A stretch of DNA of 64,000 nt from Vineibacter terrae. GTDB lineage: Bacteria; Pseudomonadota; Alphaproteobacteria; Reyranellales; Reyranellaceae. The position numbers and the translations under genes are program-made. Shown piece by piece: positions 17,305 through 26,847 of this stretch. The first letter of the stretch is position 1. Every line of letters begins with the position of its first letter. The stretch is from the NCBI RefSeq assembly GCF_008039615.1, contig NZ_VDUZ01000004.1:62001-126000 (forward strand), in the 5' to 3' direction. The notes below the pieces were generated by a model. That model ran no database searches and was not told the origin of the DNA. It saw only the letters and a list, made by a program, of their open reading frames with translations.

Positions 17305-18357
17305 TCAAGGCCGCGCTTCCAGGACCATGCTGAACGGCGTCTCGGCGGCGCGACGGATGCGGCTGAAGCCGCCGCTGCCGATGATCTCGCGCAGCTTCGC
17401 CTCGCCGGCCTGGGCACCCAATGCTGCGCCGACCTCCTGCGACAGCGACGTGGGCACGCAGATCATGGTTGAGGCGGCGTAGTAGAGCCGTCCGACCGGG
17501 TTGAGGTTGTGCTCCAGGCGGTCGCCGGCCATCGGCTCGATCACCAGCCAGGTCCCGTCATCCTTCAATGACCGGCGGATATGGGCGGCGGCGCCGGCCG
17601 GGTCGCCCATGTCGTGCAGGCAGTCGAAGCAGGTCACCATATCGAAATCCGCTTCCGGGAAATCCTGCGCGGTGGCGACCTCGAACCGGGCATTGGCCAC
17701 GCCATGGGCGCGGGCGTGGGCACGCGCGTCCTCGATCGACCCGGGGTGGAAATCGTAGCCGACGAACTCGGTGGCCGGGAACGCCTTGGCCATCAGCACC
17801 GTCGACCAGCCATGGCCGCATCCCACGTCCGCCACCTTGGCGCCGCGCTCCAGCCGGGCCGACATGCCGTCCAGCGCCGGCAGCCACTGGCTCACCAGAT
17901 GATTGTGGTAGCCCGGCCGGAAGAAGCGGGCGACGGCGCAGAACAGGCAGCCGGCCTGGTCGCCCCAGGCAACGCCGCCGCCGGTCTTGAAGGCGGCCTG
18001 CACCTTCGCCTGGTTGTCCAGGCTGGCGGCCATCAGGTCGAAGGCGCCCATCAGGTAGACCGGGCTGTCCTCGACGGCGAACACCATCGCCTGCTCGGGC
18101 GGCAGGGCGAACGTCTCGGTGGCCGGATCGTAAGCGAGGTAGTTCGACGCCGCCTGGTGCGACAGCCACTCGCGCAGGTAACGCGGGTGCGCGCCGGTTT
18201 GCGCCGCGAGAGCGGCGCAGGTCATCGCGCCCTTCGCGTGCAGCGTCCGGTAGAGCCCGAGCGCGTCGCCGATGCGCACCAGGGCCACGCTCGAGGCGCC
18301 ACCGAGGTCGCCCAGCATCTGGCCGACGAATTGATTGAGCTTGGCTTCATCCAGCAT
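17305..18357 (-). CDS. Class I SAM-dependent methyltransferase
   Basis: A 350-residue methyltransferase. The N-terminal third is a winged-helix dimerisation domain (GLYRTLHAKGAMTCAALAAQ, then ETFALPPEQAMVFA). The Rossmann domain carries the SAM motif ADVGCGHGWSTVLMAKAFP at about residue 178 and the motif FDMVTCFDCLHDMGDPAGAA further on. This layout resembles the UbiE/ArsM-like family with a winged-helix start. The natural substrate is unknown. The gene is divergent from the winged-helix/TolB/TPR regulator, 162 bp apart. Confidence 0.85.
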   Translation of the reverse strand: MLDEAKLNQFVGQMLGDLGGASSVALVRIGDALGLYRTLHAKGAMTCAALAAQTGAHPRYLREWLSHQAASNYLAYDPATETFALPPEQAMVFAVEDSPVYLMGAFDLMAASLDNQAKVQAAFKTGGGVAWGDQAGCLFCAVARFFRPGYHNHLVSQWLPALDGMSARLERGAKVADVGCGHGWSTVLMAKAFPATEFVGYDFHPGSIEDARAHARAHGVANARFEVATAQDFPEADFDMVTCFDCLHDMGDPAGAAAHIRRSLKDDGTWLVIEPMAGDRLEHNLNPVGRLYYAASTMICVPTSLSQEVGAALGAQAGEAKLREIIGSGGFSRIRRAAETPFSMVLEARP

Positions 18358-18519
18358 GGACGATCTCCAGTCGTGCAGGTGTTCAGGGGGCATGCACGGG
18401 CGCGACCCTATGCCGGGCAGGCGGTGTCTTGCTTGGAGGGGAGCTGCAGCGTGGCTGGTCTTTTCCTTGAGGCGGACACGAATCCGCGAGCAGCGCGCCG
18501 GACGCGGGAAGGATGCGTG

Positions 18520-20067
18520 ATGATCTATCGATTCGGTGACTGCGTGCTCGATCGCCGGCAGCGGGTGCTGCAGCGCGCCGGGCAGGCGCTGGCGATCGAG
18601 CCACAGGTGTTCGACCTGCTGGTGCTGCTGATCGAGAGCCGCGATCGCGTCGTCAGCCGTGACGAGCTGATCGCCGTCATCTGGGATGGCCGGTCCGTCT
18701 CGGACGCCACCGTCGACAGCCGCGTCAGCGCCGCTCGCCGCGCGATCGGCGACAGCGGGGCGGCGCAGGCGATGATCCGCACCCTGCCGCGCCGCGGTTT
18801 CCGCTTCGTGACCGCGGTGATCGCGGAGACACTGTCGGAGGAGCCGCTGCCGATGATGCCGGCGCTGCCGTCGATCGCGGTGCTGCCGTTCGACAACCTG
18901 TCGGACGATCCGCATCTGGGGCTGCTGTCCGACGTGCTGGTCGAGGATGTGACGGCGCGGCTGGCGCGGGTCGCGGGGTTCTTCGTCGTGTCGTCACGCT
19001 CGGCCGGCGTCTATCGCGGCCGCCTGGTCGACCTGCGCGCCGTCGGCCGCGAGCTCGGCGTCAGGTACATCGTCACCGGCAGCCTGCGCGCGGTCGATGA
19101 CCGGGCGCGCATCGCGGTGCAGCTGACCGACGCGGCCAGCGGCATGCAGCGCTGGAGCACGCCGTTCGACGTGGCGCGCACGACGCTGGTCGGCTTGCAG
19201 GGCGACGTCGCGGGTGCCGTCGTGCGGGCGCTGGAGCCGGAGCTGACCCGCGCCGAGCTCGCTGACATCCATCGTCGGGGCTCCGACAGCGTCGATGCCT
19301 GGGCCTGCTTCCGTCAGGCGGTGGGCGCGCTCACGCTCGGCGGCTGGAACGAGGAGACGATCGCGCAGACGCGCAGCCACCTGCAGCGGGCGATCGAGCT
19401 GGATCCCGGCTTCGGGCTGGCGCATGCCTATGCTGGCCTGGTTGCGGCGCTGGCCCAGGTGTTCGGCCTGCTGCCCGACAGCGAGGCCGTGCGCGACGAT
19501 ATCAGGCGCGCGACGATGCTGGCGCTGGACCTCGACCCCGACAATCCCGAGGTCCTGGGATATGCAGGCTGCGCGCTGGCGGATCTCGGCGACTACCGCG
19601 CCGCATTCGATATGATCGAGCGGGCGCTGGAGATCGACCCGAGCAACGCCCAGGCCTGGATGGTGCGCGGCCTGTGCCTGACCTACTACACCGGACGCAC
19701 GACGGACGGCATCGTTGCCTTGCGGCACGGCATGCGGCTCAGCCCCGTCGACCGGCGGCTGGGCATGTGGGGCGCGGCGCTGGCCGGCTGCCTGCTGCAT
19801 GCCGGCCGTCTCGACGAAGCGCTGGAGGAGGCGCGGCTGGCGCAGCGGCGTGACCGCAGCCTCTACGTCGCGGCATTGATCGAGGCGCTGGCGCTGCGCC
19901 GCCTCGGGCGCCTCGACGACGCCCGCGCCGCGCTGGCCGAGGCGCGGCGCATCCGGCCCCGCCTGGTTCTGCAGCGCATGCAGATCTATCTCGGCGCCGA
20001 TGCCGTCGACGAGCTCGAAGGGCTGGGGGCGCAGACGGCGGCGGTCAGGTGCCTGGCCGAAGCGTAG
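18520..20067 (+). CDS. Winged-helix (CadC-type) / TolB-like / TPR protein
   Basis: A 515-residue multi-domain protein. Residues 1-95 are an OmpR/CadC-type winged helix (FGDCVLDRRQRVLQRAGQAL, then TLPRRGFRFVTAV). Residues 115-230 are a TolB-N-like region (LPSIAVLPFDNLSDDP, then VGRELGVRYIVTGSLR). The rest is TPR-like helices (AIELDPGFGLAHAYAGLVAA). No membrane span is visible. Proteins of this layout are abundant in rhizobia and relatives, usually as transcription regulators of unknown signal. A GGAAGGA site precedes the ATG. The class III cyclase at 47.55 kb shares the TolB-TPR part. Confidence 0.85.
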   Translation: MIYRFGDCVLDRRQRVLQRAGQALAIEPQVFDLLVLLIESRDRVVSRDELIAVIWDGRSVSDATVDSRVSAARRAIGDSGAAQAMIRTLPRRGFRFVTAVIAETLSEEPLPMMPALPSIAVLPFDNLSDDPHLGLLSDVLVEDVTARLARVAGFFVVSSRSAGVYRGRLVDLRAVGRELGVRYIVTGSLRAVDDRARIAVQLTDAASGMQRWSTPFDVARTTLVGLQGDVAGAVVRALEPELTRAELADIHRRGSDSVDAWACFRQAVGALTLGGWNEETIAQTRSHLQRAIELDPGFGLAHAYAGLVAALAQVFGLLPDSEAVRDDIRRATMLALDLDPDNPEVLGYAGCALADLGDYRAAFDMIERALEIDPSNAQAWMVRGLCLTYYTGRTTDGIVALRHGMRLSPVDRRLGMWGAALAGCLLHAGRLDEALEEARLAQRRDRSLYVAALIEALALRRLGRLDDARAALAEARRIRPRLVLQRMQIYLGADAVDELEGLGAQTAAVRCLAEA

Positions 20068-20140
20068 CAGGGCAATCGCATATGCTGCCGTTCCCCCCTC
20101 TCCCCGCGGCAGCGGCAGGGCATTCGCGTGTGACCTCGCT

Positions 20141-20226
20141 GTCATCCCGAGCGTAGCGAGGGATCTCCCGCGAATGGCGCACCGTGCGCCTTGCCGCAGG
20201 AGATCCCTCGCTACGCTCGGGATGAC
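20141..20226. repeat. REP-like palindromic element, copy 2
   Basis: Complete copy of the ~85-bp palindrome: GTCATCCCGAGCGTAGCGAG at the left end, a GCGCACCGTGCGC central stem, and the inverted left arm at the right end. It lies in the gap between two convergent genes (the winged-helix/TPR gene and the hydrolase), where it could act as a bidirectional RNA-stabilising or terminating hairpin. Confidence 0.9.
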
Positions 20227-20317
20227 GGTAGGACATATGCGAATGCCCTGGCGGCAGCGGGGCGAGGAGATGGCGCCGGTGCTCCCATATGCGAATCCCC
20301 TGCGAAGCGTAGGGGGC

Positions 20318-21328
20318 TCAATCCAGCCAGCGCCGGACCTGTGTCTTGAGGAAGGCCGCATCTTCCGGGTTCTGGATGGGATTGCCGGCACGATGACCCC
20401 AGATGCTGGGGATGGGGCAGAGCTCGGCCTGCCGCAGGTGCGGCAGCTCGGCTTCGTTGTCGGCGACGCGGAAATAGAGGTCGGTGGAACCCGGCATCAG
20501 CAGCACACGGGCACGGATCGCGCGTAGCGCCGCCGCGAGGTCGCCGCCATAGAGCGGATTGGCGCTGATGTCGCCGGCGGACCAGCAGCGCAGCTGGGCA
20601 TGGTGGTTCTCGGCCGGGCGGCGGGCGAAGCGCTCCTCCCAGTCGGTGCGCAGGAAGGTGTCGAGGTCGGGCGCGCCCAGGGCCGTGAGATGCAGGCCGG
20701 CGCGGTAGAAATCCTGGCTCAGCGCCCAGCCGGCATAGATGCGGCCGAAGGCGCGCATCGCCGCCACCGGCTGCGCCGCGAAGCGGCCATTGCCGAGATG
20801 CTCGGGCGCTGCCTCGAGTGTCGCCATCAGGCTGGCGAGGAAGACCTGGTTGTGCACGGCCGTGCGCGCCGAGCCGCAGTTCACCACGATGCGCTCGACG
20901 GCTTCGGGGAAGATCGCCGCCCAGTGATAGGCCTGCTGCGCGCCCATCGACCAGCCGTAGACGCAGGCCAGCCGCTCGATGCCGAGCTGGTCGCGCAGCA
21001 GGCGCCGCTGCGCCTGCACGTTGTCCCAGGTGGTGACGCGGTCGGGATAGGCCGGCGTGTTGGACGGGCTGGCGGAGAGGCCGTTGCCGAACATGTCGGG
21101 CTGGACGATGAACCAGCGTGCGGGGTCCAGCACGCCGTCGGGCCCGATCAGCCATTCCAGGTCGGGATGCTGCGCGCCATAGCTGGTGGGGTAGAGCACG
21201 ACATTGTCGCGGCGGGGCGCCAGCGTGCCGTGCGTCTTGTAGCTGAGGAAGGCGCCGGGCAGGGTGGCGCCCGACAGCATTGTCATGTCGCCCAGGTCGA
21301 AGCGGCCGGTCTGCTGGGGCCAGGTCAT
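20318..21328 (-). CDS. Alpha/beta hydrolase of the MetX-like family
   Basis: A 336-residue alpha/beta-fold enzyme. The nucleophile elbow is YGWSMGAQQAYHW (Ser in GWSMG), the acid is the Asp of MPGSTDLYF and the catalytic His is in SIWGHRAGNP. The N-terminal LSYKTHGTL and NVVLYPTSYG and overall length are those of homoserine O-acetyltransferase-like hydrolases. Since GWSMG replaces the GGSMGG typical of true MetX, a hydrolase or acyltransferase of unknown substrate is likelier than methionine biosynthesis. The ATG was chosen to exclude an unconserved 28-residue extension. Confidence 0.82.
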   Translation of the reverse strand: MTWPQQTGRFDLGDMTMLSGATLPGAFLSYKTHGTLAPRRDNVVLYPTSYGAQHPDLEWLIGPDGVLDPARWFIVQPDMFGNGLSASPSNTPAYPDRVTTWDNVQAQRRLLRDQLGIERLACVYGWSMGAQQAYHWAAIFPEAVERIVVNCGSARTAVHNQVFLASLMATLEAAPEHLGNGRFAAQPVAAMRAFGRIYAGWALSQDFYRAGLHLTALGAPDLDTFLRTDWEERFARRPAENHHAQLRCWSAGDISANPLYGGDLAAALRAIRARVLLMPGSTDLYFRVADNEAELPHLRQAELCPIPSIWGHRAGNPIQNPEDAAFLKTQVRRWLD

Positions 21329-22059
21329 GACCGCCCCGTGGGCGATGCGGGATGTGGATGCTGCGACATGTCCAGGACTGTCGGCGTGGACCGTTGCATG
21401 CGCAAGCGCCAAAACAGTCTCGGCCTGTACCGTCTAATTGTGCTGTCCACGTTCGGTGTCGTGGGCCGAGCCGCGGTCCTCACGCATCGCGCCGGGGAGG
21501 TGCCGATGGTGCCCCAGGATCGTCTCCCTGCCGCGCGTCCTGCTCGCCCGGTGGGGGCGTATCCGGCGCCCGCCCGCCGGCCGGCTTGTACGGTGTCCTG
21601 GGTGGAATGAGGCGCCGGACGGCCTCGACCAGCTGCCGCATGGCGTCGGTGTCGCGATGGTCGACCATGGGCGACCCGCTCATCGGCGTGCGGCGGCGAG
21701 CCATGCTCGGGCGGTGCGACAGGCGGGAATGGGCGAGCGGCGAGGGGCATTGCTCACGACGACAGGCAGCATCGTTCTTCCCCAACAGGCGGCGTTGTCG
21801 GAGGCCGGCTTCAAGTGGCGCTGCTGGGGCGGCGACCGGATGGTTTCCCCGGCGGCTCCGCCGGGCCGGTTCGCTTTCCGGCCGTCTCGGTCGCCTGATT
21901 ACCCCCCAAGCCGTCGATAGTATCGGCCAGCCGTGCCCGGACGTCGTCATACAACTGGATGACGAAAACGCACTTTGTGGCAGGTAGCCTGGAGTAGGAT
22001 GGCTTGGCGTCAGGCCGTCCGCGGCACTGCCGCTGGTTTGGCTGTCGGGGAGGATGGCC
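21329..22059. other. 730-bp region without a confident gene
   Basis: No reading frame here looks convincingly coding on either strand. One short candidate on the minus strand (21480-21668, 62 residues, starting MVDHRDTDAMRQLVEAVRRL and ending in a Pro/Arg-rich tail) has a plausible amphipathic start but no ribosome site and no recognised family. The right end contains the GGGGAGG ribosome site of the next gene and presumably the promoter of the two-gene LuxR-type operon. Confidence 0.4.
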
Positions 22060-23223
22060 ATGCCCTCCGTGGGCGAGCGCAAGCTTGTCGCCGATCTCTA
22101 CGATGCCGCCCTGGGGCACCGGGCATGGGGCGAGGCTGGCCCGCAGCTCGTGCGCTTCCTGGACGGCCACACTTTGATGCTCTCGGTGCACAATCCCCTG
22201 GGACAGGCGGTCGACCTGGTGTCGACCCTGGGCATGACAGCCGAGGATCTGCGCCAGTACGGCGAGCACTATGCCCGGCACGACCTGTGGGCTCTGGGCG
22301 CCGTCGAGAAACGCCTGTTCGAGCGGCCGGTCACCGGTGCCGAGGCGGTGGATTACCGCGTCCTGGAGCGCAGCCTGATCTACAACGAGTACCTGCGCCC
22401 CAAGCTGGACATGCACTATCTGCTGGGCGCGCTGCTGACGCTGGACAGCGGCCATTCGGTCGTTCTCGGCATCCACCGGCCGCGCGACGCGGCCGACTAC
22501 ACGCCCGACGACGTGCGGCGCCTGGGTCGCATCCTGCCGCATCTGCGACGGGCGCTGGAGGTTCGCCAGCGGCTCAAGCGGGAGACGCAAGCCGGGCGCG
22601 CCACCCTTGCGGTTCTCGACCGGCTGAAGCTGGGCGTCGTCCTGCTGGCGCCGACCGGCGCCCTGGTCCATGCCAACGCCGCGGCGGATGCGGTCCTGCG
22701 CGCCGATGACGGCCTCACGCATGCGCGGGGCAGTCTGCGCGCCGGCAAGGCTGACGACGACCGGCGCCTGCAGGCGCTGATCGCGGGCGCAGCCGGCCTG
22801 GGCCCCGACAGCACGACACCGCCCAGCGGCGGCCATCTGCGGATCAGCCGTCCGTCGGGATACCCGGCCTATGCCGTCATGGTCGCGCCGATGGGCACGG
22901 ACAGCGACATCGCCGTGGCTGGCCAGCCAGCCGTGCTGGTGTTCATCGCCGACCCCCAGGCGCGGCCCGACACCGATCCCGCGGCGCTGATGGCGCTGTT
23001 CGACCTCACCCCGGCCGAAGCCCGGCTGGTGCTGGCCCTGGCCAATGGCGTGACGCTGCCCGCGTTCGCGAGCCAGGCGGGGCTGTCGTACAACACCGTC
23101 CGCACGCTGCTGGCCCGCGCCATGGCGCGCACGCAGACGAGCTCGCAGCTGGAGCTGTCCCGCCGCGTCCTGAGCTCGATCGCCAATGTCCCGGGCGCGC
23201 GCATGGGTGGGCTGTCGTCATGA
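22060..23223 (+). CDS. LuxR-type HTH regulator with PAS-like sensor region, copy A
   Basis: A 387-residue cytoplasmic regulator. The first 170 residues form a sensor-like domain (LYDAALGHRAWGEAGPQLVR, then LIYNEYLRPKLDMHYLLGAL). A PAS-like segment follows (LKLGVVLLAPTGALVHANAA), and a LuxR-type HTH closes the protein (LTPAEARLVLALANGVTLPA, then AGLSYNTVRTLLARAM). The second ATG is preferred because GGGGAGG stands six bases before it. Its stop overlaps the start of a paralogue in ATGA, so the two are made together and may form homo- or heterodimers. Confidence 0.82.
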   Translation: MPSVGERKLVADLYDAALGHRAWGEAGPQLVRFLDGHTLMLSVHNPLGQAVDLVSTLGMTAEDLRQYGEHYARHDLWALGAVEKRLFERPVTGAEAVDYRVLERSLIYNEYLRPKLDMHYLLGALLTLDSGHSVVLGIHRPRDAADYTPDDVRRLGRILPHLRRALEVRQRLKRETQAGRATLAVLDRLKLGVVLLAPTGALVHANAAADAVLRADDGLTHARGSLRAGKADDDRRLQALIAGAAGLGPDSTTPPSGGHLRISRPSGYPAYAVMVAPMGTDSDIAVAGQPAVLVFIADPQARPDTDPAALMALFDLTPAEARLVLALANGVTLPAFASQAGLSYNTVRTLLARAMARTQTSSQLELSRRVLSSIANVPGARMGGLSS

Positions 23224-24407
23224 AGCCCGCAACGGACATGGAGCTGATCACCCGGCTCTACGACGCGGCGCTGGGCCGCGTCGACTGGCAGGACGTCGCG
23301 GACCTGATCACGCAGTCGTTCGATTCGGTGACCCTGACGCTGGCGATCTACAGGCCGACCAGCAGCGTGCCGGACTTCGTCGCCAGCCGAGGGTTCACCC
23401 CGGCGCAGCGCCGGGCCTACCAGGAACATTTCTTCGCGCAGGATCCCGTCGCCGCCGAGGCGATGCGCCGACAGATCTTCAACCGCGCCGTTCTCGGATC
23501 CGACCTGGTCGACGACGACACACTGCGCCGCAGCGCCATCTACAGCGAGTTCCTGCGCCCCGACCTGAAGGCCTTCCACCTGCTGGGCGGGGAGCTGCCG
23601 CTGCCGCATGGCGAGCTCGTGGTCTTCGGCACGCACCGCCCGGAAGAGGCCAGGCCTTTCGTGCATGCCGATGTCCGCCGGCTCGACCGGTTGCTGCCGC
23701 ATCTGCGCCGGGCACTGGAAATGCGCCAGACGCTGCACCTGGCGGAGGCCCACGCACGCCCGCTGCAGGGCACCCTCGACCTGCTGCCATGCGGCGCGGT
23801 GATGGTGGCAGCGGACGGACTGATCACGCATGCCAACGCCGTCGCCGAGCGCCTGATTGCGCACGGCGACGGCCTGGGCCAGCGCGACCAGCGCCTCCAC
23901 GCCGCCCGCGCCGATCAGCACAGCCAGCTGCGGCGTGCCATCGAGCATGCAGGCAGGACCACGTGCCTGCGGGCAGGTGGCGAGGTTGCGGGTCATCTGC
24001 GCATCGACCGCAGCTCGGGGCAGCGCCCGTACCAAGTCATGGTCTGCCCGCTGGGCGGCGACCGCAAGGCCCTGCGCGCCGGTCACGCGGTCGCGGTCGT
24101 GTTCATCAACGACCCCGACGGCGTACCGGGACCGGAGGCCGGCCTGGTCCAGGCGCTCCTCGACCTCACGCCGGCGGAGGCGCGGGTGGTCGCGATGCTG
24201 GCCTCCGGCGTGCCGCTGCCGCAGATCGGCGCCGCGACGGGCACCAGCTACAACACCGTGCGCACGCTGCTGGCGCGTGCCATGACCAAGACGCAAACGA
24301 CCTCGCAGGTCGACCTGGTGCGGCTGACGCTGGCGGTATCGGCGGTCGCCATGCCGGCGCGGTCGCAGGGACCGGGGACGCGTCCCGAGCCACGACCGTC
24401 ATCCTGA
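23220..24407 (+). CDS. LuxR-type HTH regulator with PAS-like sensor region, copy B
   Basis: A 395-residue paralogue of the gene just before it. It has the same order: sensor-like half (LYDAALGRVDWQDVADLITQ, then AIYSEFLRPDLKAFHLLGGE), a PAS-like segment (LLPCGAVMVAADGLITHANA) and the C-terminal LuxR-type HTH (LTPAEARVVAMLASGVPLPQ, then TSYNTVRTLLARAM). The two HTH cores share the SYNTVRTLLARAM segment, showing a tandem duplication whose sensor halves have diverged. No target gene is indicated; the amidohydrolase downstream is separated by a REP-like element. Confidence 0.82.
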   Translation: MKPATDMELITRLYDAALGRVDWQDVADLITQSFDSVTLTLAIYRPTSSVPDFVASRGFTPAQRRAYQEHFFAQDPVAAEAMRRQIFNRAVLGSDLVDDDTLRRSAIYSEFLRPDLKAFHLLGGELPLPHGELVVFGTHRPEEARPFVHADVRRLDRLLPHLRRALEMRQTLHLAEAHARPLQGTLDLLPCGAVMVAADGLITHANAVAERLIAHGDGLGQRDQRLHAARADQHSQLRRAIEHAGRTTCLRAGGEVAGHLRIDRSSGQRPYQVMVCPLGGDRKALRAGHAVAVVFINDPDGVPGPEAGLVQALLDLTPAEARVVAMLASGVPLPQIGAATGTSYNTVRTLLARAMTKTQTTSQVDLVRLTLAVSAVAMPARSQGPGTRPEPRPSS

Positions 24408-24434
24408 ATCCCGGCCATCATCCTGAACCCTACC

Positions 24435-24558
24435 TGTCATCCCGAGAAGCACCGTCATCCCGAGCGCAGCGAGGGATCTCCCGCGAATAGCGCACTGTGC
24501 GCCCTGCCGCAGGAGATCCCTCGCTGCGCCCGGGATGACGGCTGCGCTCGGGATGACG
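24435..24558. repeat. REP-like palindromic elements, copy 3 with flanking partial copies
   Basis: A full copy (24454-24539) is flanked on the left by a 16-bp arm fragment (GTCATCCCGAGAAG) and on the right by another right-arm fragment (CTGCGCTCGGGATGACG). The site has therefore received or rearranged repeat sequence more than once. It lies between the LuxR-type pair and the amidohydrolase gene. Confidence 0.85.
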
Positions 24559-24664
24559 AGAGTGCTCGCGGTCGTGGCTTCCGTCCTGAGACGACAGCCG
24601 CGACTCACCTTTCGGCGGCAGTCGGTACTAACATGGCGGCCCCGGTTGGCGCGAAAGGTCCGTC

Positions 24665-25852
24665 ATGGCTGCAGGCACGAGCACGCTGCATCTTCTCAAC
24701 GCACGGCTTGCCGATGGCGGACGCTGGACGCTGACAGTGCGGGACGGCGTCATCGCCGCGCGCTCGCCTGCGACCGGTGCTGCCGCCGCCGTCGGCGATG
24801 GGACGCGCCTCGACCTTGCCGGCGCCCTGGTGCTGCCGGCGCCGGTCGACGGCCATGTGCATCTCGACAAGACATTCCATGGCGGGCCGTGGGTGCCGCA
24901 TCAGGCCGGCGCATCGGTGCGCGAACGGATCGACTGCGAGCGGCGCCTGCGGCGTGACGCACGTCCGGCGGTCGCCGAGCGGGCGGAAGCCCTGCTGCGC
25001 CGCCTGCTGGCGGCCGGCACGACGGCGCTGCGCACGCATGCCGATGTCGACGAGAAGATCGGCCTGGCGCATGTCGAGATGCTGCTGCGCCTGCGCGACG
25101 CCTATGCCGGCGCCGTCACCATGCAGATCGTGGCGTTTCCGCAAAGCGGGGTGATGCGCCGGCCCGGCGTGGCGGCGCTGCTGGACGACGCCGTGGCGGC
25201 CGGCGCCGATCTGGTCGGCGGCCTGGACCCGCAATCCATCGACGGCGATGCCGCAGGCCAGCTCGATGCCGTGTTCGCGATCGCCCAGCGCCGCGGCGCT
25301 GGCATCGACATCCACCTGCACGACGCCGATGCCGCCGGCAACGCGCAGCTGCGCGACATCGCGGCGCGCACGCACGCCGGGGGGCTTGCGGGCAGGGTGA
25401 CCGTCAGCCACGCCTTCAGCCTCGGCACGCCCGACCGAAGCGACTTCGAGCGCACCGCCGGGGCGCTAGCGCGCGCCGGCGTGAGCATCCTGACGAGCGC
25501 GCCCGGGGCGGCGCCGATGCCGCCGGTCAAGCCGCTCCTGGAGGCTGGTGTGAGCGTCTTCGCAGGATCGGACAACATCCGCGATTCGTGGTCGCCGCTG
25601 GGCAGCGGCGACATGCTCGACCGCGCCATGCTGGTGGCCTGGCGCCAGGGATATCGCAGCGATGCCGACCTGGCCCTGGCCTACGATCTGTGCGCGCGCC
25701 GCGGGGCACAGGCCCTGGGCCTGCCGTCCCGCGGCCTGGACATCGGCGATTGCGCCGATCTCATCGTCGTCGAGGCCGATGCCATGGGCGATGCCATCGC
25801 TCGCCGGCCGCCGCGCAAATACGTGATCCGCGGCGGCGTCTTGGCAGCATGA
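24665..25852 (+). CDS. Amidohydrolase-family deaminase (cytosine-deaminase-like)
   Basis: A 395-residue TIM-barrel metal-dependent hydrolase. The metal ligands are visible: DGHVHLDKTF after the first strand, the His of IDIHLHDAD, the His of VTVSHAFSLG and the catalytic Asp in FAGSDNIRDSWSPLG. The HVHLDK and SDNIRD motifs are those of the CodA/cytosine deaminase branch rather than dihydroorotases. The C-terminal strand returns to the small beta domain (DCADLIVVEADAMGDAIARR). The precise substrate is not determined. Expected to be cytosolic. It converges with the desaturase gene, the two stops being 22 bp apart. Confidence 0.85.
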   Translation: MAAGTSTLHLLNARLADGGRWTLTVRDGVIAARSPATGAAAAVGDGTRLDLAGALVLPAPVDGHVHLDKTFHGGPWVPHQAGASVRERIDCERRLRRDARPAVAERAEALLRRLLAAGTTALRTHADVDEKIGLAHVEMLLRLRDAYAGAVTMQIVAFPQSGVMRRPGVAALLDDAVAAGADLVGGLDPQSIDGDAAGQLDAVFAIAQRRGAGIDIHLHDADAAGNAQLRDIAARTHAGGLAGRVTVSHAFSLGTPDRSDFERTAGALARAGVSILTSAPGAAPMPPVKPLLEAGVSVFAGSDNIRDSWSPLGSGDMLDRAMLVAWRQGYRSDADLALAYDLCARRGAQALGLPSRGLDIGDCADLIVVEADAMGDAIARRPPRKYVIRGGVLAA

Positions 25853-25874
25853 CCCGAGCCGCCGAGGGCTTGCC

Positions 25875-26780
25875 TCACGCCGGGCGCAGCAGGCTCCGCA
25901 GATAGCGCCAATGCCAGCGCGCATAGCCGTGCTCGATCACGCCCAGCCGATCGCGCAGGACCGCGTGCGCATCGGCCAGGCGGTGGAACGGGATGGACGG
26001 ATAGAGATGGTGCTCGGCGTGGAAGCCCATGTTCCACATCAGCAGCCGCACCAGCGGATTGGTGAGCGTGGTGCGCGTGTTGGCGAGGCCGTCGGCATCC
26101 TCGCTGCACCCGGTGTGCTCGGTCAGCAGGTAGAGGCGCAACAGCGGCTGGGCCAGCAGCTGCGGGCCGATCCAGAAGGCAAGCGGCACCCACCAGCCGA
26201 GCAGCACGGCCGAGCCCGACGCCAGCGCGGCGACGAAGACGGTCATCCAGCGCGTGCTCGAGGCAATGCGTGCGCGGGCATGCGGCGCGATGAAGGGATA
26301 GGCTGAAAGATCGCCGCGCCAGGCGTCGGCGATCAGCTTCAGGCGCGCCCGCCAGTAGTTCAGCGCCGCGATGCGCGCCAGGTAGCTGGCCAGCCCGGCT
26401 GGCGGGGGCGGCGTCAGCTCGGGATCGCGCACCGGGTCCTGCGTGAAGCGATGATGCGCCAGATGGAAGGCGCCGTAGAAATGCCAGTTGAGCAGCGACG
26501 GGCAGCCGACCAGCCAACCTACCACGCTGTTGGTGCGACGGCTGGCGAAAGCCGTCAGATGCATTGTCTCGTGCAGGGGCGCGAACAGCGATACCTGCAC
26601 GACGCCCAGCAGCAGCATCGCTGGCAGGATCGTCCAGCCCGGCGCTACAGCCACCAGCCAGCCGGCGCTTGCCATCAGCGCGACATGCAGGCTGATCCGC
26701 GCCGCGCCACGCGCGTCGGAGCGCCCGGAAAGCGCGCGCAGGTCGGGACCCGAGAGGAGGCGAGGCGGCGAAGCACTCAT
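25875..26780 (-). CDS. Membrane fatty acid desaturase / hydroxylase-like protein
   Basis: A 301-residue di-iron membrane enzyme with the three His boxes HETMH, HLAHHRF and HAEHHLYP, in the order and spacing of the FA_desaturase family. Hydrophobic segments lie between boxes one and two and before box three (GSAVLLGWWVPLAFWIGPQL). It differs from the other desaturase in the window in having a canonical second box. The substrate could be an acyl lipid, carotenoid or sterol-like compound and cannot be chosen from sequence. The ATG is preferred over a TTG two codons upstream. Confidence 0.85.
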   Translation of the reverse strand: MSASPPRLLSGPDLRALSGRSDARGAARISLHVALMASAGWLVAVAPGWTILPAMLLLGVVQVSLFAPLHETMHLTAFASRRTNSVVGWLVGCPSLLNWHFYGAFHLAHHRFTQDPVRDPELTPPPPAGLASYLARIAALNYWRARLKLIADAWRGDLSAYPFIAPHARARIASSTRWMTVFVAALASGSAVLLGWWVPLAFWIGPQLLAQPLLRLYLLTEHTGCSEDADGLANTRTTLTNPLVRLLMWNMGFHAEHHLYPSIPFHRLADAHAVLRDRLGVIEHGYARWHWRYLRSLLRPA

Positions 26781-26847
26781 GCGCAAGCCCTGATCGTCCG
26801 GACCCAGTATGAGGCGGACATTGGGAGAGGTCCACCCCAGCGAACGT

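Noticed and set aside
20318-21328. Homoserine O-acetyltransferase (metX) of methionine synthesis
   Set aside because: The nucleophile elbow is GWSMG instead of the GGSMGG of MetX, and no methionine genes are nearby.
22060-24407. Classical quorum-sensing LuxR/LuxI pair
   Set aside because: The HTH is LuxR-type, but no acyl-homoserine-lactone synthase is present and the sensor half does not show the autoinducer-domain invariant residues with certainty.
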